Origin: Pseudomonas sp. 102515
GTDB lineage: Bacteria > Pseudomonadota > Gammaproteobacteria > Pseudomonadales > Pseudomonadaceae
Direction of reading: 5' to 3'
Assembly (NCBI RefSeq): GCF_031085165.1
Contig: NZ_JAVHTY010000002.1
Span: forward strand, 186,001 to 250,000
DNA length: 64,000 bases
Position 1 is the stretch's first letter. Every line of letters starts with the position of its first letter. The notes below the pieces were generated by a model. It had not been told where the DNA came from, made no database searches, and worked only from the letters and a program-made list of their open reading frames with translations. This document shows, in pieces, positions 33,125 to 42,871 of the stretch. A program made the translations under genes and the position numbers.

Positions 33125-33190
33125 ATGACTTACAACAGGTGGCGGACCTGCCGCACCTCAGTCCAACCTATGCCGAGGCACTCAAGATGA
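33125..33190 (+). CDS. 21-residue leader ORF overlapping the kdgD start
   Basis: ATG 33125 lies 7 nt after the good Shine-Dalgarno AGAGAGG (33111-33117). The frame ([12 protein letters not shown]...) ends at TGA 33188-33190, which overlaps the kdgD ATG 33187-33189 as ATGA. Translation of this short Arg-rich peptide would deliver ribosomes to kdgD. It may be a regulatory leader or merely a by-product of a long 5-prime UTR. Confidence 0.45.
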   Translation: MTYNRWRTCRTSVQPMPRHSR

Positions 33191-34098
33191 CTCCACAAGA
33201 ACTCAAACACGTCCTCTCTTCCGGTCTGCTGTCCTTCCCGCTGACCGACTTCGATGCCAACGGCGACTTCCGCCCCGACACCTATGCCAAGCGCCTGGAG
33301 TGGCTGGCCCCCTACGGCGCGACCGCGCTGTTCGCCGCCGGCGGCACCGGTGAATTCTTCTCGCTGGAAGCCAGCGAATACAGCGGCATCATCAAGACCG
33401 CGGTGGACACCTGCCAGGGCAGCGTGCCGATCCTCGCCGGTGTCGGTGGCTCCACCCGCCAGGCCATCGCCTATGCCCAGGAAGCCGAGCGTCTGGGCGC
33501 CAAGGGCCTGCTGCTGCTGCCGCACTACCTGACCGAAGCCAGCCAGGACGGCGTGGCCGCCCATGTCGAAGCCGTCTGCAAGTCGGTCAAGATCGGCGTG
33601 GTGGTCTACAACCGCAACGTCTGCCGCCTGCAGCCCCATCACCTGGAGCAACTGGCCGAGCGCTGCCCGAATCTCATCGGCTACAAGGACGGCCTGGGCG
33701 ACATCGAACTGATGGTCGCCATCCGCCGTCGCCTGGGCGATCGCTTCAGCTACCTGGGCGGCCTGCCCACCGCCGAAGTCTATGCCGCCGCCTACAAGGC
33801 GCTGGGCGTGCCGGTCTATTCCTCGGCCGTGTTCAACTTCGTTCCCAAGACCGCCGTGCAGTTCTATGAAGCCATCGCCCGTGACGATCACGAGACGGTC
33901 GGCAAGCTGATCGACGACTTCTTCCTGCCGTACCTGGAGATCCGCAACCGTTGCGCCGGCTATGCCGTCAGCATCGTCAAGGCGGGTGCCAAGATCGCCG
34001 GCTACGACGCCGGTCCCGTGCGCACCCCGCTGACCGATCTCAAGCGGGACGAGTACGAGCAGCTGGCCGCGCTGATGGACAAGCTCGGTCCGCAGTAA
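33187..34098 (+). CDS. kdgD: 5-dehydro-4-deoxyglucarate dehydratase
   Basis: KdgD dehydrates and decarboxylates 5-keto-4-deoxyglucarate to 2-oxoglutarate semialdehyde in glucarate/galactarate catabolism. The 303-residue DHDPS-superfamily TIM barrel has [10 protein letters not shown], Tyr141 in VVVYNRN and the Schiff-base Lys167 in [11 protein letters not shown] 33187 gives the family-standard start ([23 protein letters not shown]). It has GAGG 8 nt upstream and overlaps a short leader ORF. The GntR gene just upstream is the likely regulator. No other pathway gene is in the window. Confidence 0.95.
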   Translation: MTPQELKHVLSSGLLSFPLTDFDANGDFRPDTYAKRLEWLAPYGATALFAAGGTGEFFSLEASEYSGIIKTAVDTCQGSVPILAGVGGSTRQAIAYAQEAERLGAKGLLLLPHYLTEASQDGVAAHVEAVCKSVKIGVVVYNRNVCRLQPHHLEQLAERCPNLIGYKDGLGDIELMVAIRRRLGDRFSYLGGLPTAEVYAAAYKALGVPVYSSAVFNFVPKTAVQFYEAIARDDHETVGKLIDDFFLPYLEIRNRCAGYAVSIVKAGAKIAGYDAGPVRTPLTDLKRDEYEQLAALMDKLGPQ

Positions 34099-34146
34099 GG
34101 TCTGCTACCCGGGAGGTGCTCCGGCATCTCTCCTTCCGTTGCACAA

Positions 34147-34181
34147 CCCGCGGCCAGTCGCTTGGTCGTGGGCTTTTTTTT
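34147..34181 (+). terminator. Intrinsic terminator after kdgD
   Basis: CCCGCGGCCA pairs with TGGTCGTGGG (two G-U pairs) around GTCGCT, followed by eight T residues. Confidence 0.88.
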
Positions 34182-34367
34182 GCCCGCTCGCCGGGGTTGG
34201 CAGACCTTCGGCAGCACGCGGCGGGAGGCGACCGGCTTAAGCTATCGCCAAGGAACGGATGCGAGGCTGGAAAGCTCCGGCAAGCCTGAGCACGCAGCCG
34301 GGCAGGGTGGCGCTCCAGTCCTGTCCTGAGCAACCTTTCGCTGGAGGTCCCCGCCCTGAGCGCCGCC

Positions 34368-35375
34368 TTGCTGTACCTTGCCCTGGCCGCAGCGCCGGGA
34401 CACACGACCTGCCTGGCGGCAAGACCGCCCTCGGCCGCGGCGCTGGCGCAGGCGGTCGATCATCCTCCAGCAGGCTGGCCCCCGGCGCTGCCGGTCATCC
34501 ACACCGCAGGGACCCTGCCGCATACCGGCATCCACGACCAGTCCGCCGCGGCGGTACGGGACTTCGGCTACATGCTCGATCTGGCGCTGGCCTGGCGGGA
34601 TAGCCGCGATGCCGCGGTGCTGGCGCGCCTGGCCAGCTATCTCGATGCCTGGCTGCCGCGGTATCGGCCCAGCTTCCAGCCCATCGACGAAACCAGCCTG
34701 GGCAGTCTCATCGTCGCCTATCGGCTGACCGCGGCGGACCTGCCGCTGGCCACGGCCCGGCGCTCCCGTGCCTTCATCGAGACCCTGGCCGAGGGTTATC
34801 TGCAGCAGATGGAGGCGCATCGCGGGGATACCCACGGGATCTGGAGCGACAACTGGCAGAGTCACAGGATCAAGCTGGCGACCCTGGCCGCCGGTGCGCT
34901 GGATGATCCGGCGCTGTTCGCCCGGGCGCGGGCGACCTTCGTGGCGCAGCTGTCGGTCAACCTCAAGCCCGATGGCGAGGTGCTGGACTTCGGCGAGCGC
35001 GATGCCCTGCACTATGTCGTCTACGACCTCGAGCCCCTGGTGCTGGCGGCGGCGGTGGCCCAGGGGCGCGGCGAGGACTGGTTGCACTTGCCGGGCGCTG
35101 AAGGCCAGACCCTGGCCAGGGCGCTCGACTGGCTGCTGCCCTATGCCCTAGGCCAGCACAGCCATGAGGAATTCCGCAAGACCAGGGTGCGCTTCGATCT
35201 CCAGCGCGCCGAGGCCGGACTGCCCGGCTATGCGGGTCCCTGGGATCCCCAGGGCGCCAGAAACCTGTATTGGCCGGCCAGTCTGCTCGACCCGCGCTAT
35301 GCGTCCGTCGCCCGACAGCTCGCTGCGACACCGTCCCGGATGCTGTGGGCCTATGCCCCGGCCTGTCAGGGCTAG
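34368..35375 (+). CDS. Alginate-lyase-like (PL5-type fold) protein, start uncertain
   Basis: The frame encodes about 335 residues resembling the alginate lyase (AlgL, alpha/alpha-barrel) family: DNWQSHRIKLATLAAGALDD stands where AlgL has its NNH motif, and RDALHYVVYDLEPLVLAAAVA matches its RxxLxYHNYxLxPL block. The Asn-His pair is Asn-Trp here, so lyase activity is unproven. The first codons (ALLYLALAAAPGH) look like a secretion signal. No ATG or GTG is available between the in-frame stop at 34287 and the conserved region. TTG 34368 is used provisionally; CTG 34356, 8 nt after GGAGG, is an alternative. A 5-prime truncation is possible. Confidence 0.65.
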   Translation: MLYLALAAAPGHTTCLAARPPSAAALAQAVDHPPAGWPPALPVIHTAGTLPHTGIHDQSAAAVRDFGYMLDLALAWRDSRDAAVLARLASYLDAWLPRYRPSFQPIDETSLGSLIVAYRLTAADLPLATARRSRAFIETLAEGYLQQMEAHRGDTHGIWSDNWQSHRIKLATLAAGALDDPALFARARATFVAQLSVNLKPDGEVLDFGERDALHYVVYDLEPLVLAAAVAQGRGEDWLHLPGAEGQTLARALDWLLPYALGQHSHEEFRKTRVRFDLQRAEAGLPGYAGPWDPQGARNLYWPASLLDPRYASVARQLAATPSRMLWAYAPACQG

Positions 35376-35386
35376 TCCCGGCGATC

Positions 35387-35785
35387 TCAGTCCAGGCTGC
35401 GAATGCTGACCCGGGAGGTGCCGTCGGCCACCATGTCGAGCCGATCGGCCGCACTGCGCGACAGGTCGATCACCCGGCGGCGGACCGTCGGGCCGCGATC
35501 GTTGATGCGGACCACCACGCTGCGGCCGTTGGCCAGGTTGGTAACCTGGACGCGGGTGCCGAAGGGCAGGGTGCGGTGGGCGGCGGTCAGGGCGCCAGGG
35601 TCGTATTTTTCGCCGCTGGCGGTGCGGCGACCGGCGTGCCACTTGGAGTAGAAGGACGCCACGCCGTTGTCCTGATAGTCATGGGCAGCGCTGGAGGACA
35701 GCGTGGGCGGGAAGCTTTCCTGACTGGCGCAACCGGCGAACAGCAGGACCAGCGACAGCAGTCCGGCACGGTGGATCCGATGCAT
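35387..35785 (-). CDS. RlpA-like double-psi beta-barrel lipoprotein
   Basis: The 132-residue lipoprotein (lipobox FAGC) carries a compact DPBB domain (GVASFYSKWHAGRRTASGEKYDPGALTAAHRTLPFGTRVQVTN and VVRINDRGPTVRRRVIDLS). This is the RlpA fold, which cuts glycan strands lacking stem peptides. It has no C-terminal SPOR domain, so it is a short RlpA-like protein rather than RlpA itself. ATG 35785 has GGAGG 8 nt upstream. It follows gatB on the same strand's opposite side and is convergent with the alginate-lyase-like gene. Confidence 0.88.
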   Translation of the reverse strand: MHRIHRAGLLSLVLLFAGCASQESFPPTLSSSAAHDYQDNGVASFYSKWHAGRRTASGEKYDPGALTAAHRTLPFGTRVQVTNLANGRSVVVRINDRGPTVRRRVIDLSRSAADRLDMVADGTSRVSIRSLD

Positions 35786-35873
35786 CTCGATGCCTCCTGG
35801 CAAAACGACCGCAGCAGCTTAAGGGCTCGGACCGGCGCTGTCAGCCCCGGTCCGTAACCCCGTGCGACCGCCG

Positions 35874-37322
35874 TCAGCCTTCCAGTTTCTGCTTGAGCAG
35901 CTGGTTGACCTGGCCAGGGTTGGCCTTGCCCTTGGAGGCCTTCATCGCCTGGCCGACGAAGAAGCCGAACATCTTGCCGCGCTTGGCTTCGTCGCTGGCG
36001 CGGTATTGCTCGACCTGGGCGGCGTTGGCGGCCAGGACCTCGTCCAGCATGGCCTCGATGGCACCGCTGTCGGTGACCTGCTTGAGGCCCTTGGCTTCGA
36101 TGATAGCATCGGCGCTCGCGCCTTCGCCGGCGGCCAGCGCCTCGAACACCATCTTGGCGATCTTGCCGGAGATGGTGGCGTCCTTGATGCGCAGGATCAG
36201 GCCGCCCAGCTGGGCCGCGCTCACCGGCGCCTGGGCGATGTCCAGGTCCTGCTTGTTGAGCAGGCTCGACAGTTCGCCCATCACCCAGTTGGCGGCCAGC
36301 TTGGCATCGCCGCTCACCTGCTGGACTTCCTCGAAGTAGTCGGCCAGTTCGCGGCTGGCCGACAGCACGCTGGCGTCATAGACCGACAGGCCATACTCGC
36401 TCTGGAAGCGATCGCGCTTCCCGGTCGGCAGCTCCGGCAGCTGGCTGCGCACCTCGGCCAGGAAGGCCGGCTCGATCACCACCGGCAAGAGGTCGGGACA
36501 AGGGAAGTAGCGGTAGTCGTTGGCTTCTTCCTTGCTCCGCATGGAGCGGGTCTCGTCCTTGTTGGGATCGTACAGGCGGGTTTCCTGCACGACCTTGCCA
36601 CCGTCCTCGAGGAGTTCGATCTGGCGCTGAACCTCGTGGTTGATGGCCTTCTCGATGAAGCGGAAGGAGTTGACGTTCTTGATCTCGGCGCGGGTACCGA
36701 AGGCCTCCTGGCCCTTGGGGCGCACCGAGACGTTGCAGTCGCAACGCAGCGAACCCTCGGCCATGTTGCCGTCGCAGATGCCCAGGTAGCGCACCAGGGC
36801 ATGGATGGCCTTGACGTAGGCCACGGCTTCCTTCGCGCTGCGGATGTCCGGCTCGGAGACGATCTCCAGCAACGGCGTGCCGGCGCGGTTCAGGTCGATG
36901 CCGCTCATGCCGTGGAAGTCTTCGTGCAGGCTCTTGCCGGCGTCTTCTTCTAGGTGCGCGCGGGTGATGCCGATGCGCTTGACGGTGCCGTCTTCCAGGG
37001 TGATGTCCAGGTGCCCCTTGCCGACGATGGGATGATCCATCTGGCTGGTCTGGTAGCCCTTGGGCAAGTCCGGGTAGAAGTAGTTCTTGCGCGCGAAGAC
37101 GTTGCGCTCGGCGATCTCGGCATCGATGGCCAGGCCGAACTTGCAGGCCATGCGCACGGCCTCGGCGTTGAGCACCGGCAGGGTGCCGGGCATGCCGAGG
37201 TCGACCAGGCTGGCGTGGGCATTGGGCTCGGCGCCGAAGCTTACGGCGCTGCCGGAGAAGATCTTCGATTGGGTGCTGAGCTGAGCGTGGATCTCAAGCC
37301 CGATCACGGTTTCCCATTGCAT
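35874..37322 (-). CDS. gatB: Aspartyl/glutamyl-tRNA amidotransferase subunit B
   Basis: The 482-residue GatB starts [17 protein letters not shown]. It has the GatB/E catalytic core ([29 protein letters not shown], the Cys region [13 protein letters not shown]) and the C-terminal YqeY-like helical tail that binds tRNA. It phosphorylates and amidates Glu/Asp on misacylated tRNA together with GatA and GatC. It is 14 nt downstream of gatA, the last gene of gatCAB. Confidence 0.97.
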   Translation of the reverse strand: MQWETVIGLEIHAQLSTQSKIFSGSAVSFGAEPNAHASLVDLGMPGTLPVLNAEAVRMACKFGLAIDAEIAERNVFARKNYFYPDLPKGYQTSQMDHPIVGKGHLDITLEDGTVKRIGITRAHLEEDAGKSLHEDFHGMSGIDLNRAGTPLLEIVSEPDIRSAKEAVAYVKAIHALVRYLGICDGNMAEGSLRCDCNVSVRPKGQEAFGTRAEIKNVNSFRFIEKAINHEVQRQIELLEDGGKVVQETRLYDPNKDETRSMRSKEEANDYRYFPCPDLLPVVIEPAFLAEVRSQLPELPTGKRDRFQSEYGLSVYDASVLSASRELADYFEEVQQVSGDAKLAANWVMGELSSLLNKQDLDIAQAPVSAAQLGGLILRIKDATISGKIAKMVFEALAAGEGASADAIIEAKGLKQVTDSGAIEAMLDEVLAANAAQVEQYRASDEAKRGKMFGFFVGQAMKASKGKANPGQVNQLLKQKLEG

Positions 37323-37336
37323 GTCTCTATCCTTCC

Positions 37337-38788
37337 TCAGAAGCCGCTCGGCGCCTGGCGATGCCAGTCGCTGACCTGCTGGTACTGGTGGGCGACGTTG
37401 AGCAGACGGCCTTCCTGGAAATAGTTGCCGAGCAGTTGCACGCCCACCGGCAGGCCGTCGACGAAGCCGGCCGGCATCGACAGGCCCGGAATGCCGGCGA
37501 GGTTGGCGGCGATGGTGTAGAGGTCTTCGAGGTAGGCGGAGACCGGGTCGTTGCTCTTCTCGCCGAGTTTCCAGGCCAGGTTCGGCGTGGTCGGGCCGAG
37601 GATGACGTCGACCTCGGCGAAGGCCGCGACGAAGTCGTTCTTGATCAGCCGGCGGATGCGCTGGGCCTTGAGGTAGTAGGCGTCGTAATAACCGGCCGAC
37701 AGGGCATAGGTACCGACCATGATGCGGCGCTTCACCTCGGCGCCGAAGCCTTCGCCACGGGATCTCTTGTAGAGATCTTCCAGATTGACCGGATTCTCGC
37801 AGCGATAGCCGAAGCGCACGCCGTCGAAGCGTGACAGGTTGGAGCTGGCTTCAGCTGGGGCGATGACGTAGTAGGCCGGAATCGCGTGCTGCAGGGTGGG
37901 CAGGGAGATGTCCTTGACGGTGGCGCCGAGCTTCTTGAGCGCCTCGACCACGGCCAGCACCTTCTCGCCGATGCGGGCATCCAGGCCGGCACCGAAGTAT
38001 TCCCGCGGCAGGCCGATGCGCAGGCCGCTCAGCGGCCGCTGCAGGGCGGCCTGGTAGTCGTCCACCGGCTGGTCGACGCTGGTGGAGTCCCTGGGGTCGA
38101 AACCGGCCATGGCCTGCAGCAGCAGGGCGCAATCCTCGGCGGTACGCGCCAGCGGGCCACCCTGGTCGAGGCTGGAAGCGTAGGCGATCATGCCCCAGCG
38201 CGAGACGCGGCCGTAGGTGGGCTTGATGCCGGTGAGGTTGGTCAGGGCCGCCGGCTGGCGAATCGAGCCGCCGGTGTCGGTGCCGGTGGCGGCCGGCAGC
38301 AGGCGCGCGGCCACGGCCGCGGCGGAGCCACCGGAAGAGCCGCCGGGTACGCGGGTGAGGTCCCAGGGATTCTTCACCGGGCCATAGTGGCTGGACTCGT
38401 TGGCCGAGCCCATGGCGAATTCGTCCATGTTCAGCTTGCCGAGGGAGACGGCGCCAGCCGCGGCCAGCTTCTCCACCACGGTGGCGTCATAGGGCGCCTC
38501 GAAGCCGGTGAGGATCTTCGAGCCGCAGCTGGTCAGCACCCCCTGGGTGCAGAACAGGTCCTTGTGGGCGAGGGGCGCACCGAGCAGGGCGCCGCTCTCG
38601 CCGGCGGCGCGCCGGGCGTCGGCGGCCCGCGCCTGGGTCAGCGCCTGGTCGGCGGTCACGGTGATGAAGCTGTTGAGTCGCGGGTCGAGCTGCTCGATCC
38701 GCTGCAGCAGGCCGCGGGTCAGTTCCTCGGCGGAAAAATCCTTGGCGGCCAGGGCGGCAGCGATTTCGGTCAGGGTCAGCTGATGCAT
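37337..38788 (-). CDS. gatA: Aspartyl/glutamyl-tRNA amidotransferase subunit A
   Basis: The 483-residue amidase-signature enzyme releases ammonia from glutamine. The Ser-cisSer-Lys triad is Lys76 (LAHKDLF), Ser151 ([12 protein letters not shown]) and Ser175 ([11 protein letters not shown]). ATG 38788 ([14 protein letters not shown]) matches the family start; an in-frame GTG at 38800 overlaps gatC and would add four residues. Confidence 0.97.
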   Translation of the reverse strand: MHQLTLTEIAAALAAKDFSAEELTRGLLQRIEQLDPRLNSFITVTADQALTQARAADARRAAGESGALLGAPLAHKDLFCTQGVLTSCGSKILTGFEAPYDATVVEKLAAAGAVSLGKLNMDEFAMGSANESSHYGPVKNPWDLTRVPGGSSGGSAAAVAARLLPAATGTDTGGSIRQPAALTNLTGIKPTYGRVSRWGMIAYASSLDQGGPLARTAEDCALLLQAMAGFDPRDSTSVDQPVDDYQAALQRPLSGLRIGLPREYFGAGLDARIGEKVLAVVEALKKLGATVKDISLPTLQHAIPAYYVIAPAEASSNLSRFDGVRFGYRCENPVNLEDLYKRSRGEGFGAEVKRRIMVGTYALSAGYYDAYYLKAQRIRRLIKNDFVAAFAEVDVILGPTTPNLAWKLGEKSNDPVSAYLEDLYTIAANLAGIPGLSMPAGFVDGLPVGVQLLGNYFQEGRLLNVAHQYQQVSDWHRQAPSGF

Positions 38789-38796
38789 GTCGTGTC

Positions 38797-39084
38797 TCAC
38801 TCGATCACCTTGGGAACCAGGTACAGGCCGGCTTCCACGGCCGGGGCGATGGCCTGGTAGGCCTCGCGCCGGTCGCCTTCGGTGGCCTGGTCGGGTCGCA
38901 GGCGCTGGGTGGCTTCCAGCGGATGAGCGAGGGGGGCGATACCCGTGGTATCCACGGCCTGCATCTGGTCGACGAGACCGAGGATGTCGTTGAGGGTGGC
39001 GGTGGTAGCGGCGAGATCCGCTTCATCGAGACCCAGACGGGCCAGGTGAGCGATCTTTTCGACGTCGGTGCGTTCGAGCGCCAT
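38797..39084 (-). CDS. gatC: Aspartyl/glutamyl-tRNA amidotransferase subunit C
   Basis: The 95-residue GatC ([24 protein letters not shown] ... [22 protein letters not shown] ... FVPKVIE-type end) wraps around the GatA-GatB interface. It is the first gene of gatCAB. The 232-bp gap to divergent mreB holds promoters for both; TATGCT near 39209-39204 on the minus strand is a candidate -10. Confidence 0.95.
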   Translation of the reverse strand: MALERTDVEKIAHLARLGLDEADLAATTATLNDILGLVDQMQAVDTTGIAPLAHPLEATQRLRPDQATEGDRREAYQAIAPAVEAGLYLVPKVIE

Positions 39085-39307
39085 CGGCTTCTCCAAGCAG
39101 GAAGGCGGCGTGACCCGGTTGGCTGCCGCGTATGCTGGAGACGGGCTGGGCGGGTCGGGCGCCGCGTTGAACAGGGGCTTAACGGCCCGGAAAAGCTCTC
39201 AATCTAGCATATCGGCGCCTTGCCCTAAATCCCTGCGATTGTTAGAGTCTGCCGCACTTTTTTACCCGCACGTTTGTCCTGTCGCGTGCCTGCTTGTCAC
39301 CGCCTAG

Positions 39308-40354
<1,047 letters not shown>

Positions 40355-40376
40355 GGCAGTTCCAGGCTACAGGCCC

Positions 40377-40405
40377 CGCTCCGGCCGCCCCTGGCGGCCG
40401 GAGCG
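40377..40405 (+). promoter_or_regulatory. 13-bp perfect hairpin between mreB and mreC
   Basis: CGCTCCGGCCGCC (40377-40389) pairs perfectly with 40393-40405 around CCT. There is no T run. It sits 16 nt before the mreC Shine-Dalgarno GAGGA. It could protect the mreB mRNA end or limit read-through and translation of mreC. Confidence 0.65.
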
Positions 40406-40432
40406 CCGGGCGCGTTCTGCGAGGAACTCACC

Positions 40433-41656
40433 ATCAAGCCGATTTTCAGCAAAAGCCCGGCGCTGGGCATTCGTCTGCTGATCCTGGCCGCCCTTTCGGT
40501 GGGTGTCATGGTCACCGACGCGCGCTTCGACTACCTGAAACCGGTACGCAGCGAACTGGCGCTGGTCCTCTCGCCCCTCTATGAGGTGGCGGGCTTGCCC
40601 CTGCGCGCCTGGGAAGGCGTCAGCGACCAGTTTTCCAGCCGAACCGAACTGATGGCGGAAAACGAGCGGCTCAAGGCCGAGCAACTGCTGTTGCAGCGCC
40701 GCCTGCAGAAGCTCGCCGCCCTCACCGAACAGAACGTGCGCCTGCGCGAGCTGCTCAATTCCGCCGCCCTGGTGGACGACAAGGTGCTGGTCGGCGAACT
40801 GATCGGCGTCGACCCCAATCCCTATACCCATCGCATCATCATCGACAAGGGCGCGAAGGATGGCGTCTTCGTCGGCCAGCCGGTGCTCGACGCCAGCGGC
40901 CTGATGGGCCAAGTGGTGGAGGTGATGCCCTATTCGGCGCGGGTGCTGCTGCTCACCGACGTGACCCACAGCATTCCGGTGCAGGTCAATCGCAACGGCC
41001 TGCGTGCCATCGCCGTCGGCACCGGCAATCCCGAGCGGCTGGAATTGCGCTATGTGGCCGACACCGCCGACATCAAGGAAGGCGACCTGCTGGTGAGCTC
41101 CGGCCTGGGCCAGCGCTTCCCCGCAGGCTATCCGGTGGCCACCGTGTCCAAGGTGATCCACGACTCGGGGCAACCCTTCGCCGTGGTGCGCGCCATCCCC
41201 ACCGCCAAGCTCAATCGCAGTCGCTACATGCTGCTGGTGTTCAGCGATACCCGCACGCCCGAGCAGCGCGCCAACGACGCCGCCGAAGCCCAGGAGGCCG
41301 CCGATCGCCATGCGGCCCAGCGCCCGGCGGCCCCGGCGAATCCACCGGCGGCCGGCGCCTCGGTTGCGCAGCCGGCGGCCGCCAACGCCACGCCGGCGCC
41401 CGCTGCCAACACCGGCAGCCGCACCGCGGCCCCGGCCAAGCCACCAGCGGGCCAGGGCAGCACCTCGGCCCATCCCGCCACGCCGACCAAGCCGCCCGCG
41501 AACGCGAGTGGCAACGCGGCTCATCCGGCGACGCCGGCCAAGCCGCCGGCGCCGGGCGTGACCGCCACGCCCGGCCATCCAGCAGCTAACGCTACCCAAC
41601 CGCAGCGCCGGGTCCAGCAACCGGCGCCGGAACTGCCCGACGAGGGTGATCGTTGA
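40433..41656 (+). CDS. mreC: Rod shape-determining protein MreC, apparent ATC start
   Basis: MreC links the MreB/RodA machinery to the periplasm. The product is bitopic: IKPIFSKSPALGIRLLILAA gives the expected N-terminal membrane anchor, followed by a coiled coil (SRTELMAENERLKAEQLLLQRRLQKLAALTEQNVRL) and beta domains (HSIPVQVNRNGLRAIAVGTG, GDLLVSSGLGQRFPAGYPVA). A Pro/Ala-rich tail of ~120 residues follows. Between the mreB stop and GTG 40499 the frame has no ATG, GTG or TTG, and GTG 40499 would delete most of the anchor. ATC 40433, 8 nt after GAGGA, is the best start (407 residues); ATT 40442 is an alternative. Confidence 0.85.
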   Translation: MKPIFSKSPALGIRLLILAALSVGVMVTDARFDYLKPVRSELALVLSPLYEVAGLPLRAWEGVSDQFSSRTELMAENERLKAEQLLLQRRLQKLAALTEQNVRLRELLNSAALVDDKVLVGELIGVDPNPYTHRIIIDKGAKDGVFVGQPVLDASGLMGQVVEVMPYSARVLLLTDVTHSIPVQVNRNGLRAIAVGTGNPERLELRYVADTADIKEGDLLVSSGLGQRFPAGYPVATVSKVIHDSGQPFAVVRAIPTAKLNRSRYMLLVFSDTRTPEQRANDAAEAQEAADRHAAQRPAAPANPPAAGASVAQPAAANATPAPAANTGSRTAAPAKPPAGQGSTSAHPATPTKPPANASGNAAHPATPAKPPAPGVTATPGHPAANATQPQRRVQQPAPELPDEGDR

Positions 41657-42144
41657 TGGCGCTGCGCATCGGCCACAACGGGTGGGTGATCTGGCTCACC
41701 CTGTTGGTCGGGTTGCTGCTGTCCGTCGTGCCCATGCCCGAATTCATGGAGATCGGCCGGCCGCTGTGGCTGGCGATGTTGCTGACCTTCTGGACCCTGA
41801 CCCTGCCGCACCGCGTCGGCCTGTTCACCGCCTGGACGATGGGCATCGCCGAGGACGTGCTCTACGGCAGCCTACTCGGCCAGACCGCCCTGGTGCTGAG
41901 CCTGGTGGTCTTTCTCGTGCGGTCCCTGGCGCAGCGGCTGCGGGCCTTTCCCATCTGGCAGCAGAGCTTCGTGTTGCTGGTGGTCTATGGCATCGCCCAG
42001 CTGCTGGCGCTGTGGCTCAACGCCCTGGCCGGCAGCCGGCCACCGACCCTGGTGTTTCTCACCCCCTCGCTGGTCAGCGCGCTACTCTGGCCGTGGATCT
42101 ATCTGCTGCTCCGCGGGCTGCGCCTCAGATTCGGCGTCAACTAA
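41656..42144 (+). CDS. mreD: Rod shape-determining protein MreD
   Basis: The 162-residue polytopic membrane protein (GWVIWLTLLVGLLLSVVPMPEFM, TLPHRVGLFTAWTMGIAEDVLYGSLLGQ) has about five helices. ATG 41656 shares its A with the mreC stop (TGATG), a coupling overlap. It works with MreC in the elongasome. Confidence 0.95.
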   Translation: MALRIGHNGWVIWLTLLVGLLLSVVPMPEFMEIGRPLWLAMLLTFWTLTLPHRVGLFTAWTMGIAEDVLYGSLLGQTALVLSLVVFLVRSLAQRLRAFPIWQQSFVLLVVYGIAQLLALWLNALAGSRPPTLVFLTPSLVSALLWPWIYLLLRGLRLRFGVN

Positions 42145-42207
42145 GCTGGTTTCACCTGCGGCAGGCTGGCATGCTCCCGTCATCCCCCTGCCGTCTGGTT
42201 GTTGTCG

Positions 42208-42816
42208 ATGTCCCAGCTCTACCTCGCCTCCGCTTCGCCCCGCCGTGCCGAACTGCTCGAACAGATCGGCGTGGGCTTCCAGAAGGTCGCTGCAACGGTG
42301 GACGAAACCCCGCATCCGGGGGAAGCCGCAGACGCCTATGTCGAACGCCTGGCGCGGGCCAAGGCGGCCATGGGCCGGCAGGTGCTGACCGGTGCCTCCG
42401 CCGGCTGCGTGCTGGGCGCCGATACCTGCGTGGTGCTCGATGACCGGTTGCTCGGCAAACCCCGGGATCGCGCCGACGCCCTGGCCATGCTCGCCGCCCT
42501 CAGCGGGCGCCGGCACCGGGTGGTGACCGGCGTCGCCGTCGCCGATGACGAGCGCTGCCTGAGTCGCGTGGTGTCCGCCGAGGTGGAATTCCGCCCCCTG
42601 GCGCCCGGCGAAGCCGAACGCTACTGGGACACCGGCGAGCCGGCCGACAAGGCCGGCAGCTATGCCATTCAGGGCGCTGGTGCGGTCTTCGTGCGCAGCC
42701 TGCACGGCAGTTACAGCGCCGTGGTAGGGCTGCCGTTGTGCGAGACCGCGGAACTGCTGAGCGCTTTCGCCATCCCTTGTTGGCGGTCTGTCGGACGGCC
42801 GACCACCCCATCCTGA
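42208..42816 (+). CDS. maf: Maf/YhdE-type nucleoside triphosphate pyrophosphatase
   Basis: The 202-residue Maf protein starts [21 protein letters not shown] and contains [17 protein letters not shown] and [13 protein letters not shown]. The YhdE group hydrolyses dTTP/UTP and some modified nucleotides. It lies 63 nt after mreD and 55 nt before rng, in the conserved mreBCD-maf-rng cluster. Confidence 0.95.
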   Translation: MSQLYLASASPRRAELLEQIGVGFQKVAATVDETPHPGEAADAYVERLARAKAAMGRQVLTGASAGCVLGADTCVVLDDRLLGKPRDRADALAMLAALSGRRHRVVTGVAVADDERCLSRVVSAEVEFRPLAPGEAERYWDTGEPADKAGSYAIQGAGAVFVRSLHGSYSAVVGLPLCETAELLSAFAIPCWRSVGRPTTPS

Positions 42817-42871
42817 GGCGCCTGGCGCCGCGGTCCCCTTTCTGCCCTTCCACGTCGTCCAAGAGTCCTCC

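Noticed and set aside
40391-40393. CTG as the mreC start
   Set aside because: It lies in the loop of the mreB-mreC hairpin without a Shine-Dalgarno and would add 14 non-conserved residues.
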